From an uncultured Clostridia bacterium (GTDB taxonomy: Bacteria > Bacillota > Clostridia > TANB77 > CAG-508), in NCBI GenBank assembly GCA_934155165.1, contig CAKPGS010000003.1, positions 1 through 47,126 of the forward strand: DNA of 47,126 nt, written 5' to 3'. A program made the translations under genes and the position numbers. The notes under the pieces were generated by a model. That model saw nothing but the letters and a program-made list of their open reading frames with translations. It was not told the origin of the DNA and searched no databases. Positions 40,630-47,126 of the stretch are shown here, piece after piece (positions within the stretch are counted from its first letter, which is position 1; every line of letters begins with the position of its first letter).

Positions 40630-41541
40630 TTAATTTTTTATCATTTCATAAAATTTTTGTATTTCTGATTTTTCAGCTAAAAATTCTGAACAAGCAGTTG
40701 CACTTCCACATGCAACTCCTAATTTTAATATTTCCTCATAGTTTTTATCTTGAATAAATCCTGCAATTATTCCTGCAACCATTGAATCTCCTGAACCTAC
40801 TGTATTTATTCTTTCTCCTTTAGGCGCTTTTATAAAATGTTTATTTTTTTCTGAATCTATCATTAATGCTCCTCTTGCTCCTAAAGATACAACTACATTT
40901 TGTGCACCTTGTTCTTGTAATTTTTTAGCATATATATAAGCATCATTCTCATCTTTTATTTCTACATTAAAAATTTCGCCTAATTCTTCTTCATTTGGTT
41001 TTATTAAATAAGGTTTGTATTTTAAAACATTTGTTAGTAAATTGCTTGTAGCATCAACTATTACTTTTATTTTTTTATTTTGTAATCTCTCACATATTAT
41101 TTCATATATATTATTTTCTATTCCATTTGGTATGCTTCCAGCTAATACTAAAATATCATCATCTTTTAACATTTCTAATTTTTCTATTAATGTACTTAAT
41201 TTTTCTTTTTCTATTTTTGGTCCAGTACAATTTATTGCTGTTTCTTTATTATCTGAATCTATTTTTATATTTATACGAGAATTTCCTTTTTCTAGATTAA
41301 TAAATTCAGTTTTTACTCCTAGTTTATTAATCATTTCTTCAATTTTATTGCCTGTAAAACCTGCAACAAAACCCAAAGCTATGCTATCTATTCCCAATTT
41401 TTTTAAAACAATAGAAACATTTATACCTTTGCCACCTGGAAATATTTTTTCATTTCCCGATTTATTAATTTTATTTTTTTCAAAACTATTTACTTTTAAA
41501 ACATAGTCAATAGCCGGATTAAAAGTAACTGTGTATATCAA
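40630..41541 (-). CDS. fruK: 1-phosphofructokinase
   Basis: Phosphorylates fructose-1-phosphate to the 1,6-bisphosphate. PfkB-family ribokinase fold: IYTVTFNPAIDYVLKV, EKIFPGGKGINVSIVLKKLG, VLAGSIPNG, LIKPNEEELGEIF, VVSLGARGALM and GERINTVGSGDSMVAGIIAG (anion hole and catalytic Asp). I chose TTG 41541, six bases after GAGGTG; the GTG at 41550 is itself part of that SD. 303 residues is normal. No fruR regulator gene is next to it in this window. Confidence 0.95.
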   Translation of the reverse strand: MIYTVTFNPAIDYVLKVNSFEKNKINKSGNEKIFPGGKGINVSIVLKKLGIDSIALGFVAGFTGNKIEEMINKLGVKTEFINLEKGNSRINIKIDSDNKETAINCTGPKIEKEKLSTLIEKLEMLKDDDILVLAGSIPNGIENNIYEIICERLQNKKIKVIVDATSNLLTNVLKYKPYLIKPNEEELGEIFNVEIKDENDAYIYAKKLQEQGAQNVVVSLGARGALMIDSEKNKHFIKAPKGERINTVGSGDSMVAGIIAGFIQDKNYEEILKLGVACGSATACSEFLAEKSEIQKFYEMIKN

Positions 41542-41639
41542 AATTTTCACCTCTAAATTTATTATGCCAAAATTTATAAAAAATAATAAAAAAACACATA
41601 AATTTATTAAATTAATAACAAATTCACATGCTTTACTTT

Positions 41640-42128
41640 TTATCTTCCTTCTGCTAAAGCTAAATATCCTAATTTAGTTTGTTGCATTTCCATTCTTTGT
41701 ATTTTCAAAAAGTTATCATCAAAATTTTCTAATAGTTCATCTAAACCATTTATTCTATCTAATATTTGCCTTTTTTCTTCTTCATTGTCTACTTCAGAAT
41801 ATAATTTATATAAACAACCTTCTGTATTCATTTTCATTTTTTGATCAATCTCATTTTCTTTTCTTTTAGAAGTTTTAAGATTTTTAAATACACTTTCTGG
41901 TTCTATAAATTCTATGCATTTATCAAAATTTATAAAAACCCATTTTATTTTGTTTGCTCTATCTTTTATTTGAGCAATTTGTTTTTTTACTACTTTTTCA
42001 TTTTTTTTATTTTTACTTTTTTCCAACTCCTCACACATTTCTTTTGTTGTTTTTATTATTTCAGAACATATCAATTCATCTACATTTTTAGTTGTTTTAA
42101 CCTCTAAACTTTTTTTAAAATCCTTCAA
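41640..42128 (-). CDS. unknown helical protein, 162 residues
   Basis: Not recognised. Starts at TTG 42128, eight bases after GGGAGG. It is strongly helical and charged: about residues 25-60 (ICSEIIKTTKEMCEELEKSKNKKNEKVVKKQIAQIKDRANKI) and 85-160 look like coiled coils, with a short hydrophobic strand between (KWVFINFDKCIEFIEPESV). The end (FLKIQRMEMQQTKLGYLALAEGR) is less charged. No membrane segment. It precedes the fructose operon by about 90 bases, but I see no reason to link the functions. Confidence 0.65.
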   Translation of the reverse strand: MKDFKKSLEVKTTKNVDELICSEIIKTTKEMCEELEKSKNKKNEKVVKKQIAQIKDRANKIKWVFINFDKCIEFIEPESVFKNLKTSKRKENEIDQKMKMNTEGCLYKLYSEVDNEEEKRQILDRINGLDELLENFDDNFLKIQRMEMQQTKLGYLALAEGR

Positions 42129-42269
42129 TTTGTATTCCTCCCTGTAATTTAATTATTTTAATAATTTATGCCTAAAATTAAACTTCTCGTATTATAGCAT
42201 TTTACTTATACAGAATTTGTCGAAGTGTGCTATGAAAATTAATTTTTTATACATGTATTGAAAAAAGAG

Positions 42270-42333
42270 AATCTCCATGTGGGCAGACTTAAGGCATCCG
42301 CCCCTACATCAAAAATAAAACTTTCCTATAATA
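42270..42333 (+). repeat. GC-rich hairpin repeat with TTTCCTATAATA tail
   Basis: GGGCAGAC-TTAAG-GCATCCGCCC (arms with a mismatch), then CTACATCAAAAATAAAAC and TTTCCTATAATAC. Same subfamily as 18811 and 26029, more diverged in its first hairpin. Confidence 0.75.
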
Positions 42334-42336
42334 CAA

Positions 42337-42362
42337 AAAGACAATCAAACGATTGTCTTTAA
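42337..42362 (-). terminator. intrinsic terminator of rubrerythrin
   Basis: AAAGACAATC / GATTGTCTTT stem with a 4-base loop; the minus strand continues TTTGTATTATAGG. It lies 20 bases after the rubrerythrin stop. Confidence 0.8.
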
Positions 42363-42379
42363 CTTATAATAATTAATTT

Positions 42380-42919
42380 TTAATAATTTTCTGCTTTTAT
42401 TTCAAAATATGCTTTTGGATGGCTACATACTGGACATATTTCTGGTGCATTCTTTCCTATTACTATATGACCGCAGTTTCTGCATTTCCATATTTTATCT
42501 CCATCTTTACTGAATACTAAACCATCTTCTACATTTTCTAGTAATTTTTTATATCTTGCCTCATGTTCTTTTTCTATTTTTGCTACTGCTTCAAATAAAT
42601 ATGCTATATGGTCAAAACCTTCTTCTTTTGCTTCTTTTGCCATTCTATCATACATATCTGTCCATTCAAAATTTTCTCCTTCTGCAGCATCTTTTAAATT
42701 ATCTGTTGTTGTTGGTATTTCACCGTTGTGTAATAATTTAAACCATATTTTTGCATGTTCTTTTTCATTGTTTGCTGTTTCTAAAAATAATTCGGCTATT
42801 TGTTCATATCCCTCTTTTTTAGCCTTACTTGCATAATATGTATATTTATTTCTTGCTTGAGATTCCCCAGCAAATGCTTCCATTAAATTTTTTTCTGTTT
42901 TTGTTCCTTTTAATTCCAT
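42380..42919 (-). CDS. rubrerythrin
   Basis: Non-haem di-iron peroxidase protecting anaerobes from hydrogen peroxide. Ferritin-like domain with the two ExxH motifs: FAGESQARNKYTYYASKAKKEGYEQIAELFLETANNEKEHAKIW and AYLFEAVAKIEKEHEARYKKL. C-terminal rubredoxin-type site WKCRNCGHIVIGKNAPEICPVCSHPKAYF (two CxxC). 179 residues is normal. It has its own promoter, with the -35 inside the end of the preceding gene. Confidence 0.96.
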   Translation of the reverse strand: MELKGTKTEKNLMEAFAGESQARNKYTYYASKAKKEGYEQIAELFLETANNEKEHAKIWFKLLHNGEIPTTTDNLKDAAEGENFEWTDMYDRMAKEAKEEGFDHIAYLFEAVAKIEKEHEARYKKLLENVEDGLVFSKDGDKIWKCRNCGHIVIGKNAPEICPVCSHPKAYFEIKAENY

Positions 42920-42964
42920 AATTATACCTCCATTTACTATTTACATTTAAAATGCATTTTGCTT

Positions 42965-42992
42965 ATTATAACACATCCTATTTAATTTTCAA
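42965..42992 (-). promoter_or_regulatory. promoter of rubrerythrin
   Basis: TTGAAA (42987-42992) and TATAAT (42965-42970), 16-base spacing, on the minus strand, overlapping the 3' end of the FTR-like gene. Confidence 0.75.
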
Positions 42993-43167
42993 CTTTTTTC
43001 ACAAATAAATTACATTTGCATATTTGTTTATTTATAAAATCATCACAAGGACAAAGTGTAGTTTCGTTCGTTTCTAGTCTGCAAGGACAGTGTCCATCTT
43101 TTTTATAAATTCCATTTAATATTTTTTCTGTATATTCCCTATCTGGATTATATATATAACCTTTCAT
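42982..43167 (-). CDS. minimal ferredoxin-thioredoxin reductase catalytic subunit-like protein
   Basis: 61 residues carrying all six cysteines of the FTR catalytic chain as CPC-x9-CPC-x8-CKC (HCPCRLETNETTLCPCDDF, then QICKCNLF). In plant and cyanobacterial enzymes the pattern is CPC-x16-CPC-x8-CHC, with four cysteines binding a [4Fe-4S] cluster and two forming the redox disulfide. The first loop is shortened and the protein is about half the usual size. It is located 10 bases after a thioredoxin gene, which supports an FTR role. No variable FTR subunit is seen. Confidence 0.8.
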   Translation of the reverse strand: MKGYIYNPDREYTEKILNGIYKKDGHCPCRLETNETTLCPCDDFINKQICKCNLFVKKVEN

Positions 43168-43177
43168 AATTTACTCC

Positions 43178-43477
43178 TTATATATTTTGTATTTCATGCT
43201 TTAATTCTTCTGCTGTTCTATAGCCTTCTATTTCTGTTATCTTTTTTCCATCTTTGTATATAAATATTGTTGGAACAGCTTCAATTCCTTTATCTATTGC
43301 ATAGTCACGATTTTCATCTATATCTATTTTTAGAATATTATATTCATTTTCTAATTTTTCTAATTCTTTTGCTATCATTTGGCATGGCCCACACCAAGTT
43401 GCAAAAAAATCTACTATAACTATTTCATTATTTTTTATTTCATTTTCACACTCTTGTGAATTTACATGTTTAATCAT
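43178..43477 (-). CDS. thioredoxin
   Basis: 99 residues with the classic site FFATWCGPCQMIAKEL and the cis-proline EAVPTIFIYKDGKKI. GGAG precedes the ATG. It is in an operon with the FTR-like protein and not with a thioredoxin reductase (trxB), so it may be reduced from ferredoxin. Length is slightly short but within range. Confidence 0.95.
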   Translation of the reverse strand: MIKHVNSQECENEIKNNEIVIVDFFATWCGPCQMIAKELEKLENEYNILKIDIDENRDYAIDKGIEAVPTIFIYKDGKKITEIEGYRTAEELKHEIQNI

Positions 43478-43528
43478 TTTATCAACTCCTATTTGTATTT
43501 TTTACTTTTTAAATTTTTTTATACAAAC

Positions 43529-43566
43529 AAGCACACAATTCTACAAATTCAAGAATTGTGTGCTTT
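43529..43566 (-). terminator. hairpin after the ThyX-like gene
   Basis: AGCACACAATTCT / AGAATTGTGTGCT stem (13 bp) with a 9-base loop. The minus strand continues TGTTTGTATAAAAAAATTT, a weak U-tract. Confidence 0.7.
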
Positions 43567-43583
43567 AGGTATGTATATGATTT

Positions 43584-44732
43584 TTATACTAATCTTTCAA
43601 AAGCTTCCTTTGGTCCCCAATCACATTTTTTAGGACATTTGTAATCTGGGAACGTGCATCTTGCACCTTTTGAATATGGTAATAAATATTCATATACTCT
43701 TTGATTTGTATCTTTAGTATTTTCCAAGTATTTAGTCATCGTTTCCTGTGTTTGCATTGCAATCTCCAACTGTGCACAACCACATAATCGTTCTTTACAT
43801 TTAAGTACAAAATTTTCTACTGTTCCTCTTTCATTAACTTTTACAAGCATTCCCTGTGGGTATCTGTATGCTAAAGATTTAATATCTTTAAGCCACTCTT
43901 TTTCTAATTCTGTACCATTAATAATTAATGGTACAAAAAATTTTGCATCCTCAATATTTGGTACTTTAATTTCATATGAAATTGTACGATGTCTCTGTGC
44001 TTGTGCTACCTGTGCAAAAGTTGCTAAATAGTTACAACAATAATTTTCTCCCCATTCTTCTTTACGCTCCACATTCGCAAAAAGAGAAAATGTACGGTTT
44101 TTACCATCTGGCATTTCTTCCTGACAGTACTTACTCATCATTGTAGAAAATTCACCCAGTACAGGTTTCAAAAGCTTATTAAAATCTGTTTCTTCTGCAT
44201 TCTCTACATAATCTTTCGCCCAATGAACAAGGTAATTCATCTGCCTTAAGCTAGTAGTGTAACCCATTGTTGTTGCTGGAGTGAATACACTAATTAAGTA
44301 TCTTGCATTTTCCATTGCAAGTTTGTGAGCTTTTTTCTCATCCATTTCAGTGTATAATTTTAGAATTTCCTTTTCAAAAATTCCAATCCACTTTTCATAC
44401 AAGGCTTTTTCTTCTTCTGAAGGTTCCATCTTCGTATATCTGGCTGATTTTTCAGAAGTATCATATTCCTTCTCATTATTTAAAATCATTGCCAAAATTT
44501 TAGGTACACCTTCAAAGTCAAAGTTGTATTTAACATGTCCAAATACACTGTGATGTCCACTTGTTTCTGTTCCGTTTGCTCTCTTGTTACTTTTTTCTTC
44601 TGGTTCAGAAAACAAAGTTTCAACATTATCTGGCATATAACAAATACCTGCCATTTTGCCTGAGAAAGTTCTTGCCTCATTAATTGGAAGTTCATACCCT
44701 GGTTTCGTTGATGCTAATACTTCATATTTCAT
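43584..44732 (-). CDS. long ThyX-like FAD-dependent thymidylate synthase
   Basis: 382 residues against 220-260 for usual ThyX. The N-terminal half has the ThyX opening (ARTFSGKMAGICY, then ETSGHHSVFGHVKYNFDFEGVPKILAMIL), but at the position of the RHRxxSxxxxSxRY motif it reads NNEKEYDTSEKSARY, without the RHR. The C-terminal half has AQVAQAQRHRTISYE, supplying an RHRxxS. It ends with a Cys-rich tail (KGARCTFPDYKCPKKCDWGPKEAF). It could be an intramolecular pseudodimer with the motif shared between halves. The coding sequence seems richer in C and G than its neighbours, hinting at transfer. SD AGGAGG. Confidence 0.82.
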   Translation of the reverse strand: MKYEVLASTKPGYELPINEARTFSGKMAGICYMPDNVETLFSEPEEKSNKRANGTETSGHHSVFGHVKYNFDFEGVPKILAMILNNEKEYDTSEKSARYTKMEPSEEEKALYEKWIGIFEKEILKLYTEMDEKKAHKLAMENARYLISVFTPATTMGYTTSLRQMNYLVHWAKDYVENAEETDFNKLLKPVLGEFSTMMSKYCQEEMPDGKNRTFSLFANVERKEEWGENYCCNYLATFAQVAQAQRHRTISYEIKVPNIEDAKFFVPLIINGTELEKEWLKDIKSLAYRYPQGMLVKVNERGTVENFVLKCKERLCGCAQLEIAMQTQETMTKYLENTKDTNQRVYEYLLPYSKGARCTFPDYKCPKKCDWGPKEAFERLV

Positions 44733-44798
44733 TTGTTATACCTCCTGTTTAATAATTATTTCTACAGTTACTACTTAAATGCCTTTTGCATTTTGTGT

Positions 44799-44827
44799 AT
44801 TATATATCATTTTATGTCATTTTTCAA
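44799..44827 (-). promoter_or_regulatory. promoter of the ThyX-like gene
   Basis: TTGAAA (44822-44827) and TATAAT (44799-44804), 17-base spacing, on the minus strand. Confidence 0.75.
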
Positions 44828-44866
44828 CATTATTTTAATTTTATTTTAATTTTATATACATAGCAA

Positions 44867-44905
44867 AAAATACTAGAGTCTGACACACTCTAGTATTTTT
44901 ATTTT
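44867..44905 (-). terminator. intrinsic terminator of the ferredoxin gene
   Basis: AAAATACTAGAGT / ACTCTAGTATTTT stem with a 7-base loop; T-runs on both sides. Confidence 0.85.
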
Positions 44906-44920
44906 TTCTACCTAAAATAA

Positions 44921-45091
44921 TTATTCCTCGATTGGTGCTTCAACAGGGCACACTCCTGCACATGTTCCGCATGATATACATGCAGTTTTGTCTATTATGT
45001 ATGTTTCTTCTCCTTCTGTTATACACGCTACTGGGCATTCGTTTGCACATGCTCCACATTTTATACATTTTTCTGTTATTTTATATGCCAT
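44921..45091 (-). CDS. 2[4Fe-4S] ferredoxin
   Basis: 56 residues with two CxxCxxCxxxCP motifs: CIKCGACANECPV and CISCGTCAGVCPV, the clostridial-type bacterial ferredoxin. Starts MAYKITEKC and ends VEAPIEE. The ATG at 45091 follows GAAAGAAGGTG. It is a general low-potential electron carrier and a plausible donor for the FTR-like protein nearby (inference). Confidence 0.96.
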   Translation of the reverse strand: MAYKITEKCIKCGACANECPVACITEGEETYIIDKTACISCGTCAGVCPVEAPIEE

Positions 45092-45124
45092 TTTATTTCA
45101 CCTTCTTTCAGTTTTTTCATATTT

Positions 45125-46024
45125 TTAATTTTCTTCTTTTGATAATTTTTCTATCTTTTCTAATTCTTTTAAGTTTTCTTTTTCTTCTTCGTTCATCTCT
45201 TCTTTTTCAATATTTTTTAGTATTTTTACGTCTGATGCTTTATATTTTTTAAAATAATATCCATCTTCTTTATCTTCAAGTTTTACTCTTACTATTTCTT
45301 TTAATGTTTCTATGCTATCTACTGTTCCTTCTCCATCCTCTGTTTTCACAATTGCTCCTATTTTTGGCATTCTTGCAAGTTTTTCTTCATATGCTTCTTG
45401 CTCATATCTTAGGCAACACATAAGTCTACCACAATTTCCAGATATTTTAGATGGATTTAAAGATAAATTTTGCTCTTTTGCCATCTTTATAGAGACTGCA
45501 TCAAAATTATTTAAAAATGAACAACAACATAGTTCTCTACCACAAACTCCATTTCCACCTATTCTACGTACTTCATCTCTAACTCCAATTTGTCTTAATT
45601 CTATTCTGGTTTTATATATTGCTGCAAGTTCTTTTACTAATTCCCTAAAATCAATTCTTCCATCTGATGTAAAGTAAAAAGTAATTTTGCTATTATCAAA
45701 TTTATATTCAACATCTGTCAAATTCATTTTTAGTTTGTGTTTTTTTATCTTTTCTTCTGCAACTTTAAAAGCTTCTTTTTCTTTTCTTTTGTTTTCTTCA
45801 TAATGTTTTTTATCTTTATAAGTTGCTTTTCTTATTACCTTTCTTAATGGTGAAATTATTCTTTCCTCTGAAATTTGTTTATTTGCTATTGCAACTTCTG
45901 CATATTCTTCTCCTGTTGATGTATCTACAATCGCATAATCTTTTAGTTTAAATTCTATATCTCCTGGATCAAAAAAATATATTTTCCCAGGCTTTTTAAA
46001 TCTAATTCCAACTATTGTTTTCAA
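45125..46024 (-). CDS. ricT: PSP1-domain protein RicT (YaaT)
   Basis: Part of the RicA-RicF-RicT complex that affects RNase Y-dependent mRNA processing and, in Bacillus, sporulation and biofilm formation. MKTIVGIRFKKPGKIYFFDPG opens the PSP1 domain. The Cys-rich GGNGVCGRELCCCSFL and SGNCGRLMCCLRYEQEAYEE, which hold Fe-S cluster ligands, are complete. Extended acidic C-terminal coiled coil. Starts at TTG 46024, overlapping the holB stop by four bases (TTGA). 299 residues, normal. Confidence 0.94.
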   Translation of the reverse strand: MKTIVGIRFKKPGKIYFFDPGDIEFKLKDYAIVDTSTGEEYAEVAIANKQISEERIISPLRKVIRKATYKDKKHYEENKRKEKEAFKVAEEKIKKHKLKMNLTDVEYKFDNSKITFYFTSDGRIDFRELVKELAAIYKTRIELRQIGVRDEVRRIGGNGVCGRELCCCSFLNNFDAVSIKMAKEQNLSLNPSKISGNCGRLMCCLRYEQEAYEEKLARMPKIGAIVKTEDGEGTVDSIETLKEIVRVKLEDKEDGYYFKKYKASDVKILKNIEKEEMNEEEKENLKELEKIEKLSKEEN

Positions 46025-46929
46025 CTATTTAATTCCTCCCAAATATTTATTAATAAATTGTCTATTGTCATATCATAATTACTATTATATGCAAGTCTTT
46101 TCTTTGTATCTTCTATAATTTCTATTGCTTTTACATATTTACTTGCTTTGTTATATTCTTCTTTTGCTTTTTTCAAAAAATAAATATTGAAGTATTCTAA
46201 AATCTCATTTATATTTTCTTTTCCTTTGTAAATTTCTGTTGCATTATTTATCAGCTCTATTACACTATTACAATTTAAATTACTAAGTGTTGTTTCTATA
46301 TTACTATATAATTCTTGTTTATCTTTTACTTTAAGAGCCTTTCCTACACTTCCTTCGAAGTTTTCAAGCATTGTTTCGCTAATATTCTGAAAGTCAAAAT
46401 TACCTTCTAAACATTTTTTTAATTCATCTTTATTTAATGGATTAAATGTTAGTTTTAAACATCTTGATTTTATAGTGTTTATTAAATTACTTTCATTTGA
46501 TGTAATTAAAATTATTACTATGTATTCTGGTGGTTCTTCTAAAGTTTTTAGTAAACAATTTTGAGCTTCTACTGTCATAGTTTCAGCATCATCTATAATA
46601 TACACCTTTTTATCTGATATAATTGGCTTTTCATATACTTTTTCTAACATTTGCCTTATTTGATCTATTTTTATTTTGCCATTTGGTTTTATAACATTAA
46701 AGTCTGGATTATTATCATTTTCAAGTTCTAAACATGATTTACATTCAGTACATGGTGCTTTATCTTTATTTAAACATAATATCATTTTTGCAAACGCAGT
46801 AGCTATTTGTTTTTTTCCTATTCCATATTGACCTGAAAATATATAACTATGTGCTACACTATTTGTATTAAAAGATTTAATTAAATCACTTTTTATTTTG
46901 TTATTTCCTATTATTTTTTCAAAAGACAT
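46021..46929 (-). CDS. holB: DNA polymerase III subunit delta'
   Basis: Clamp-loader subunit. FEKIIGNNKIKSDL and HSYIFSGQYGIGKKQIATAFAK contain the P-loop (GQYGIGKKQ); the zinc module is CLNKDKAPCTECKSC; VYIIDDAETMTVEAQNCLLKTLEEPPEYI holds the Walker B-like region and the SRC-type motif follows as IKSRC. 302 residues is normal. The order holB-ricT is the same as in Bacillus. Confidence 0.95.
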   Translation of the reverse strand: MSFEKIIGNNKIKSDLIKSFNTNSVAHSYIFSGQYGIGKKQIATAFAKMILCLNKDKAPCTECKSCLELENDNNPDFNVIKPNGKIKIDQIRQMLEKVYEKPIISDKKVYIIDDAETMTVEAQNCLLKTLEEPPEYIVIILITSNESNLINTIKSRCLKLTFNPLNKDELKKCLEGNFDFQNISETMLENFEGSVGKALKVKDKQELYSNIETTLSNLNCNSVIELINNATEIYKGKENINEILEYFNIYFLKKAKEEYNKASKYVKAIEIIEDTKKRLAYNSNYDMTIDNLLINIWEELNS

Positions 46930-46948
46930 TTACTATTTTCACCTTTTA

Positions 46949-47126
46949 TTAATCTACTTTTCCAAATAAATTTAATGGCCAAATTCTTAATTTTACTTTT
47001 CCTTCTATTTTTTCTAATGGAATACATCCAAATCTTCTGCAGTCTGTACTTTGTGGTCTATTATCTCCCATTGCAAATACGCAATTTTCTGGAACTGTAA
47101 AGTCTGTATATACTCCACCTAAAGAG
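46949..47126 (-). CDS. lepB: signal peptidase I, partial (C-terminal 58 residues)
   Basis: Type I signal peptidase that cleaves exported proteins. Only the end is in the window: FTVPENCVFAMGDNRPQSTDCRRFGCIPLEKIEGKVKLRIWPLNLFGKVD. The MGDNRxxSxDxRxFG box (box E) is diagnostic; a Cys replaces the usual Ser in DSRxFG. The upstream part, including the catalytic Ser and Lys, lies beyond the window. Confidence 0.9.
   Translation of the reverse strand, partial: SLGGVYTDFTVPENCVFAMGDNRPQSTDCRRFGCIPLEKIEGKVKLRIWPLNLFGKVD

Noticed and set aside
41640..42128. Regulator of the fructose operon
   Set aside because: No helix-turn-helix or sugar-binding domain is visible; proximity alone is not enough.

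Overview
The window is AT-rich DNA from an anaerobic, low-GC Firmicute, most likely an uncultured or gut-type member of the Clostridia. The evidence is a Firmicutes-style S10 ribosomal operon, ctsR-mcsA-mcsB-clpC, RicT (YaaT), a SleL-like GH18 enzyme, rubrerythrin, a clostridial-type 2[4Fe-4S] ferredoxin, strong GGAGG ribosome binding sites and TTGACA/TATAAT promoters. The species assignment is inference.

Layout. 1-7455 (minus strand): the S10 operon from its promoter through rpsJ, rplC, rplD, rplW, rplB, rpsS, rplV, rpsC, rplP, rpmC, rpsQ, rplN and rplX to a partial rplE. Its normally tight gene junctions are loosened by palindromic repeat elements. 7600-8730: three small unknown proteins. 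8830-14400 (minus): greA, an unknown gene, a membrane-anchored GH18 glycosidase, and a shortened PolC paralogue that has lost catalytic aspartates. 14600-18710: nfeD plus SPFH protein, cysteine desulfurase, a small membrane protein, a cation efflux protein. 18900-23980 (minus): clpC, mcsB, mcsA and a frameshifted ctsR behind a recognisable CtsR operator. 24000-25220 (minus): a long structured non-coding RNA followed by a membrane protein; I read this as OLE RNA and OapA. 25270-28270: a YetF-like protein, a DUF3006-like protein, a ComEC-like metallohydrolase and a toxin-antitoxin pair. 28270-36020: dGTPase-like HD protein, pentapeptide protein, acyl-ACP thioesterase, CmpB-family membrane protein, radical SAM protein, GNAT, a frameshifted phosphoesterase, a lipoprotein and a Nudix hydrolase. 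36650-41541 (minus): a fructose PTS operon (fruK, fruA, HPr, enzyme I). 41640-47126 (minus): unknown coiled-coil protein, rubrerythrin, a minimal ferredoxin-thioredoxin reductase subunit with thioredoxin, a long ThyX-like protein, ferredoxin, ricT, holB and a partial signal peptidase.

How it works together and what stands out. Translation, proteolytic stress control (CtsR-McsAB-ClpC), sugar uptake and redox repair are standard. The unusual parts are the OLE/OapA locus, the inactive-looking PolC paralogue, several intergenic palindrome families (one with a GTAC-N4-GTAC centre inside the S10 operon, and one GC-rich hairpin family of about 12 copies all in one orientation), an HPr without the regulatory serine, and three reading-frame breaks (rplE, ctsR, phosphoesterase). 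The rplE break sits exactly on an A AAA AAG slippery heptamer. Three breaks in 47 kb also make consensus sequence errors a serious alternative. No rRNA, tRNA, CRISPR array or insertion sequence was seen.
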